Assembly (NCBI RefSeq): GCF_000750635.1
Contig: NZ_CCDM010000002.1
Span: 1-64,000 of the forward strand
Reading direction: 5' to 3'
DNA from: Oceanobacillus jeddahensis
GTDB lineage: Bacteria > Bacillota > Bacilli > Bacillales > Amphibacillaceae
Length of the DNA: 64,000 nt
The notes under the pieces were generated by a model. The model saw nothing but the letters and a program-made list of their open reading frames with translations, was not told the DNA's origin and ran no database searches. Numbering within the stretch: position 1 is the stretch's first letter; each line of letters begins with the position of its first letter. A program made the translations under genes and the position numbers. Below, one piece after another: positions 59,593 to 64,000 of the stretch.

Positions 59593-60007
59593 CTGCGGGA
59601 ATCCCAGAAATCGTTAGAAATAGTGGCATCCGGGGCTCTGATGGCCGAAAAAATTTAGCGTAGGAATTTTTTTAAATAATTTAGGAGTGATTTTGGAAGA
59701 ACTTCTTGAAAGTTATTATTAAATTTATAAAGAGGAGTACTTGGATTACTGGAACAAATAAAGCCCATAATAATGGAGCATTCATTTACCCCCTTTGGAT
59801 ATGATGATTCCAAAGGGGATTTTTTACGATAAAACAATCTTCAACAAACGGACGGGGTTTATGAACTCCAAATAAGAGATGGTTACCTTGGGTGCAATTC
59901 CGTTTATTTGGATTGCGCCCTTCATTCCGTTAATGAGCACTTTCAAAGAAAAATAAATGAGCTTATTATAGCTTTGGAATATATGCCTTGCCTTCTGTCA
60001 TCCTCGT
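59593..60007 (+). other. Gene-free region with two hairpins
   Basis: CCCCTTTGG/CCAAAGGGG (59790-59818) with a following T-run is a terminator whose surroundings resemble the hairpin at 58321. A second stem, GGTGCAAT with ATTGCGCC, lies near 59890-59921. No gene seen. Confidence 0.6.
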
Positions 60008-60382
60008 GAAAGTTTTATTTATCATCCTGCGTATTTTCATAATAACCGTATGGTTGAAGAAAATGAAAAACGAGGTATTCTTACAGAAGCCTGGACTCCT
60101 TTTGGCCGCGGTCATCTGAATGACGTACTGGAAAATGCCACAATTAAAGAAATTGCGGATAAACACGGTAAAACTCCGGCACAAGTTATTGTGAATTGGA
60201 ACTATCAGGCTGGCGTATTTACTATTCCAAAATCAAGCAATCCAACGCATCAAAAAGATAATATCAATAGCACCAACTTTGAATTATCTTCTGAAGATAT
60301 AGAAAGAATTGATTCATTGGATAAAGGGGAATCCGGCCGTGTAGAAGGGCAGGACCCTAACGAATATCATGAATATGTGTAA
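60008..60382 (+). pseudogene. Aldo/keto reductase, C-terminal remnant
   Basis: The frame reads FIYHPAYFHNNRMVEENEKR, then TEAWTPFGRGHL, IVNWNYQAGVFTIPKSSNP and SSEDIERIDSL, typical of the C-terminal 40 percent of aldo/keto reductases. The N-terminal barrel with the catalytic Tyr is absent. An ATG at 60050 could start a 110-residue piece, but it would lack the active site. Confidence 0.8.
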
Positions 60383-60492
60383 GTAGGAAACGATATGAAT
60401 GTGGTGTTTGGTTCATGAAGACGCTGTTGTTTCTAGATAGATATTCGTTTTGCAGCGAACACACACACAAACTGAGTTAGATATTTGGAAGC

Positions 60493-60541
60493 AATAAAGA
60501 AAAGATGAATCTGTTTTCAGCAGGTTCATCTTTTCTTTATT
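60493..60541. terminator. Bidirectional terminator
   Basis: AATAAAGAAAAGATGAATCTG and its near-perfect complement CAGGTTCATCTTTTCTTTATT with a short loop. Confidence 0.85.
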
Positions 60542-60632
60542 ACTGCGTTTGTATTTTGTTAATGTCATATGGATGATTATAAAAAAGTGTAAAAGCCATT
60601 ATCAATTTAAAATTAACAATGGTCTCTTAGAA

Positions 60633-61919
60633 TTAAGATCCAGAAAGTTCCTTTTGAACTTTCTGACGGTAATCTTCACTACCAAGCAGCTTTGACTCGA
60701 AGCTGTTTAAATGATGACTAAGCAGAATCTGCTGCCAAGTGTTCAAATCATTTGTTAGAAGAACGATTTCGATTCGATCAGCATGATGATCTTCTGCATA
60801 CATTGCATCGTTCAGGATGAATGCTGTTGACCCACCTTTTGCGCCAAGATGGGTGAAACGCTCGTGGTTACCTTCATTTATTTCCATCGGCCATTCAAGT
60901 AAATCTCTAACTGTTTGCATAGCTACTGTTGGAAGTTCGTTATTTGATATGATTGCTAATAATCTTCCGTAATCATTCGCCGATGCCCCAATTAGACGAT
61001 CCGACCATACTCTTTGCAAATCAAGAGGCATATTAAAGGTATCGTTTTCAATATTGATGGTGCCATCTTTCATTTGTTGACTTAATTCTTCAGCTGTTTC
61101 TCGATACATTTCCATGGGCATCTTTTCAAGCTCTTCTACTAATCTATTTTTATCCATTTCATTATTTTTTAGATAATCTGGAATGAGGAGCGCGCCAACA
61201 ATTGGATAAATTTCCTCATGTTTTGTAAGATTGAGAGATTTAGCCCGCTCGTTAATAGAATGGATGCCAATCAAGTTTATCAGGTAATCTGTATTGGCGT
61301 TCGAGCTATATGTTATCATACCTTTTGCAACATCCTGTAGTGTTACTTGATTATGATTTATTTTCCCTTCTTTTTGCATTGCTTTTAGCCATTCTTCATG
61401 TGCATTTCCATCAGAACCTTTATAGTAGTATTGGTTTAAATCATCTAATGACACGTAACTATCTTTATTCAATGTTCCTTCGTCAATTTGCATCGCATAT
61501 TCGACAGCTATTAGTATTTTTACTGTACTCGCCAAAGGACGTACAACATCTGAGTGATAGGTAATTAACTCCTCTCCATTTTTCGCAACATAGAGGGAGG
61601 ATGTCTCCGGATGATCCTTTAAATGATTAAGCACATAATCAGGATTATCCCGAAATACGGAATAGACTGCAGCTCCAATAACCAGAATAGATGTTCCATA
61701 AATAATTAATCGTTTCTTTGTATATGTCTTTTTATCGAATAAAATCATTGCAATAACACCAAATAGAAATGCAATTAAATAATTAACATTAAAAATGATA
61801 ACTGCAATGATAATACCTAGTACAATAGCGATTGTAACAATTGCTTTACGTATTTCTTGTTTCGTTCTATTTTCTTTTTTTAGTAAGGGCATAAGTGTGA
61901 GGATAATGATTCCTGACAT
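60633..61919 (-). CDS. Membrane-anchored class A beta-lactamase-like serine hydrolase
   Basis: 428 residues: three N-terminal hydrophobic segments (to about residue 85), then a beta-lactamase/transpeptidase-like domain with SxxK as ASTVK, SxN as YSSNAN and KGG as GAKGGSTAF. Where the classical enzyme has KTG or KSG, it has KGG. The start is uncertain: the good ribosome binding site (GAAAGGAAG) lies far upstream and the ATG here has a weak one. Probably a cell-wall or peptide hydrolase in operon with a membrane protein and an XRE regulator. Confidence 0.75.
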   Translation of the reverse strand: MSGIIILTLMPLLKKENRTKQEIRKAIVTIAIVLGIIIAVIIFNVNYLIAFLFGVIAMILFDKKTYTKKRLIIYGTSILVIGAAVYSVFRDNPDYVLNHLKDHPETSSLYVAKNGEELITYHSDVVRPLASTVKILIAVEYAMQIDEGTLNKDSYVSLDDLNQYYYKGSDGNAHEEWLKAMQKEGKINHNQVTLQDVAKGMITYSSNANTDYLINLIGIHSINERAKSLNLTKHEEIYPIVGALLIPDYLKNNEMDKNRLVEELEKMPMEMYRETAEELSQQMKDGTINIENDTFNMPLDLQRVWSDRLIGASANDYGRLLAIISNNELPTVAMQTVRDLLEWPMEINEGNHERFTHLGAKGGSTAFILNDAMYAEDHHADRIEIVLLTNDLNTWQQILLSHHLNSFESKLLGSEDYRQKVQKELSGS

Positions 61920-61971
61920 CCCAATCCATGCAAATATATTTATAGAGAATCTTCCTTTCTAAATCTATGTA

Positions 61972-62274
61972 TTAATATTTTCTCTTTAATACCGTTATGA
62001 TACTGGCATGAAGAATCATTAATCCTGTAATTAAAAACCAAATGACTGTTTTATATGTTCCATAGTCTAGATGACTAATGAAGTGATCATATAACTCAAT
62101 TAATAAAAATCCAAGAGGGATTAATGGAAAAACAATACCATATGATTTGTTTGAAATACTTTGTCCACGTTCATCTTTATGTTCTTCACCCATTTCAAAT
62201 TTCAGTGAAATAAATACTGCAATAAAGAAAATGATTATATAAACAATACGTAAGGTTGTTAAGAAAACGTCCAT
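61972..62274 (-). CDS. Small membrane protein next to XRE regulator
   Basis: 100 residues, three hydrophobic segments, with a short loop GEEHKDERGQSISNK between the first and second. Starts two nt after the XRE stop. Such pairs often form a regulator/membrane-partner module; function unknown. Confidence 0.75.
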   Translation of the reverse strand: MDVFLTTLRIVYIIIFFIAVFISLKFEMGEEHKDERGQSISNKSYGIVFPLIPLGFLLIELYDHFISHLDYGTYKTVIWFLITGLMILHASIITVLKRKY

Positions 62275-62276
62275 AT

Positions 62277-62507
62277 TTATCTGTCCTCCTCTATTTCATA
62301 TTGAAAAACTTCATGTAAATCGACACCAAACAGCAGCGCAATATCAAATGCTAACTTCAAAGATGGATTGTATCTATTTTTTTCAAGGGATATAATGGTC
62401 TGTCTGCTGACACCTAATTTATCAGCAACCTCCCGTTGTGATAATCCCCGCTCAGCTCTTAATACAACAATTCTATTTTGAATTTTTCTTTCGTTATTTA
62501 ATGGCAT
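62277..62507 (-). CDS. XRE-family regulator (short, YozG/YvaO-like)
   Basis: 76 residues, one HTH: NRIVVLRAERGLSQREVADK, GVSRQTIISLEKNRYNPSL and LFGVDLHEVF. First gene of a three-gene transcript ending in the beta-lactamase-like gene. An inverted repeat 25-88 nt upstream is its likely operator. Confidence 0.85.
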   Translation of the reverse strand: MPLNNERKIQNRIVVLRAERGLSQREVADKLGVSRQTIISLEKNRYNPSLKLAFDIALLFGVDLHEVFQYEIEEDR

Positions 62508-62531
62508 CTTTATTCACCTCTTATAACTATG

Positions 62532-62595
62532 ATGGTAAAATATTTAGTACAAAAAGTAAAGTATTTTTAACATTTGGTATGAAATATTTTACCAT
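62532..62595. promoter_or_regulatory. Inverted repeat upstream of the XRE regulator
   Basis: ATGGTAAAATATTT (62532-62545) and AAATATTTTACCAT (62582-62595) are perfect inverted copies 36 bp apart, with AGTAAAGTATTTTT between them. Likely an autoregulatory operator with two half-sites. Confidence 0.6.
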
Positions 62596-63195
62596 AAATA
62601 CGTTTAGGATAAAAATTTTACTGATAGTTCAATAGCTTCCAGCCCCCAAATGATCTTTTAAGATTAAATCGGTATAAATTATTTTTGGGTAATTATCCTA
62701 GAGCTTTTGGTGTTGTATACTCATACTCCGTTTAGCTGAAGTATTAAGTATTTTCCGATATTTATTTTCAAGATTATTGGTATATGGATTTCAAAACTAT
62801 AAAAAAAGAAAGAGGGTGAAATTTAATATGGAAAGGGAAAGAACTATGAAATTCATTGTGATGTTCATGGAATTATCAAACTTTTTTCAAAACGGATTCT
62901 TTTTGATTGCTCAAAAATGTGGCTTTGCGAGATACTTTTAGTCATACTTTATTTTAAAGCTACATTTATGTTGAGGAATCTCAATATAAATATTAATGTT
63001 CCTACACCAAAGGTCTTTCTGGTAGTATATTCTCTATCCAGCCCTTGGATTTTTTATATCCAATTTCGGTAAGCAATCTACTAGAAGGAATGTAATTATT
63101 TTGTGACAGGAGTTAGGAAGAGCGGTTGAGAGGGATTAGAGTGAGGAGATTGAGAGGAACATTAATTTTATACATGGACAATAAATAAAAAACAA
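62596..63195. other. Region without an assured gene
   Basis: An ATG at 62828 with GAGGGTG upstream opens 37 codons (MERERTMKFIVMF...FFQNGFFLIAQK) to 62941. The composition is plausible for a small peptide, but there is no family match that I know. Nothing else was identified; the GC content is low. Confidence 0.35.
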
Positions 63196-63483
63196 TCAGT
63201 TATAAGATCTAAAGCTCGAAACACAAAAATGAATTAACCGTTTCACATAAAGTAAAATAATGACTAAAATAAATGAAACGATGATTGCGAAAGGAACACT
63301 TAAAGGAATTGGGAGACCCATCCCAGGCTAAATATGCATCCTTATTTGATCAAAACCAAACGTTCGTAGTATCCCAGCAAGCATAGAAATGATCGAACTA
63401 ACAATTAATCCTACGTACAGTATGAAAAGGACAGGAATTATTAGTAAATGAAAAAAGGGGAGAATAATCCTTTTAATGTTCAT
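63196..63483 (-). pseudogene. Small two-TM membrane protein interrupted by TAG
   Basis: ATG 63483 with AAGGAGTG upstream opens IKRIILPFFHLLIIPVLFIL and runs to a TAG at 63330-63328 after 51 codons. The same frame continues PGMGLPIPLSVPFAIIVSFI to a TGA at 63198. Both halves carry one TM segment. It lies 13 nt after the bactofilin-like gene. Either a point nonsense mutation, a read-through case or a sequencing error. Confidence 0.6.
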
Positions 63484-63496
63484 TCCTTTTCACTCC

Positions 63497-64000
63497 TTAT
63501 GATGTGCTCCACGTTAGCACTTGGAGAAAGGCTGTAATTTTTTTATAATAAAGTGTTTGGATATTGCAATTTTTCCCTATTACCACCGTATCTCCTTCAA
63601 CAATTTCTGCATCTGTATAGGAAATTTCCAGTATTTTCCCTTTTATATGTGTGCAGGTCAGTTTTTTTCTTAATAAAGAAATTGTTATCCTTTCCTTCTC
63701 TATATGGGCTTCATCGGCGATAAGTCGTTCAATAGAACATTCCCCTGATAATTTTAACTGGAATTGGTTCGTATGTATTTCCTTTGCTTGAACAATGCCA
63801 GTTAAATCAACTTTTTCTAATTGAAGTATATCTTCTACGGTTAGTTTTCCTGAACCGCTAATCTTAGTTGTTTTCCCTTTTTTAATTTTTAGATTACCTG
63901 CATTTACAATTTCTTTAATAACAAAATGGTTCTTTAAAACACAAGACTCTGAGCTTTTTAAAATATCTGCTACAACGTCACCACGAAAAGAGCTATGTCC
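63497..64000 (-). CDS. Bactofilin/polymer-forming cytoskeletal-like protein, C-terminal part
   Basis: 167 residues in an open frame that begins beyond the window edge. Beta-rich repeats such as NAGNLKIKKGKTTKISGSGKL, LKLSGECSIERLIADEAHI and AEIVEGDTVVIGKNCNIQTL fit the bactofilin-like DUF583/YhbE type. Ends KKITAFLQVLTWSTS. No start is seen here because the gene continues to the right of the window. Confidence 0.7.
   Translation of the reverse strand, partial: GHSSFRGDVVADILKSSESCVLKNHFVIKEIVNAGNLKIKKGKTTKISGSGKLTVEDILQLEKVDLTGIVQAKEIHTNQFQLKLSGECSIERLIADEAHIEKERITISLLRKKLTCTHIKGKILEISYTDAEIVEGDTVVIGKNCNIQTLYYKKITAFLQVLTWSTS

Overview
The window looks like the chromosome of a low-GC Gram-positive of the Bacillaceae. 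Strong AAGGAGG-type ribosome binding sites, the sigW-rsiW-cdaA-cdaR-glmM gene order, a glmS ribozyme, an Spo0E-type protein, TmrB and catabolite-response-element-like sites all point that way. A complete mevalonate operon, a Zur box and a class D-type sortase suggest an Oceanobacillus- or Virgibacillus-like lineage, but I cannot fix the genus from sequence alone.

Layout. 0-2.6 kb: 3' part of a 23S rRNA gene, 5S rRNA, tRNA-Asn and tRNA-Thr, ending in a terminator. 2.8-10.8 kb: a carbohydrate locus with a surface-anchored GH3 glycosidase (LPQTA motif), a LevR-type sigma-54 activator, and a lactose/cellobiose-type PTS operon behind a textbook -24/-12 promoter. 10.9-32.1 kb: a large polyol/ketose island. 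It holds a GlpP-like antiterminator, an EryA-like FGGY kinase, two HPr-like proteins without the phosphorylatable His, DhaM-DhaK-DhaL, a TPI paralogue, GlpK, RpiB, a DeoR regulator, three SDRs, a ribulokinase-like kinase, a TarJ-like dehydrogenase, an unassigned membrane protein, GlpD, a 2-hydroxyacid dehydrogenase and a DhnA/LsrF-type aldolase. 32.2-37.4 kb: XRE regulator, sortase, zinc-binding lipoprotein with a Zur box, aldehyde dehydrogenase, FabI. 38.3-39.2 kb: a six-gene tRNA cluster with a tRNA fragment. 39.5-44 kb: mvaA-mvaK1-mvaD-mvaK2. 44.2-49.6 kb: Spo0E-like protein, sigW-rsiW, cdaA-cdaR-glmM. 49.6-54.3 kb: LLM monooxygenase plus flavin reductase, S9 peptidase, small membrane protein, TmrB. 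54.4-55.9 kb: two CRISPR arrays with type I-C-like repeats and no cas genes. 56.1-58.2 kb: glmS ribozyme and glmS. 58.25-60.4 kb: a decayed Tn7-like end with tnsA remnants at the glmS attachment site, a membrane protein and an aldo/keto reductase remnant. 60.6-64 kb: beta-lactamase-like protein with its XRE regulator, then a bactofilin-like gene running off the window.

How the genes work together. The island contains every enzyme class of the Brucella-type erythritol route: kinase (EryA), GlpD/EryB-family dehydrogenase, TPI-like isomerase (EryH) and RpiB-like isomerase (EryI), leading to erythrose-4-phosphate. Beside these sit a PTS-dependent dihydroxyacetone-type kinase and polyol dehydrogenases. 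The most interesting signal is regulatory. The kinase operon and the oppositely oriented aldolase operon, 20 kb apart, share a leader motif (AACAAAATA, then 10-12 nt, then ATAGTGAGAAGA) directly before an intrinsic terminator. A GlpP-family antiterminator gene lies beside the first leader. This suggests a local antitermination circuit over the whole island, combined with catabolite repression at CRE-like sites. The second strong signal is the Tn7-like remnant 24 nt downstream of the glmS stop codon, with three perfectly phased 20-bp repeats.
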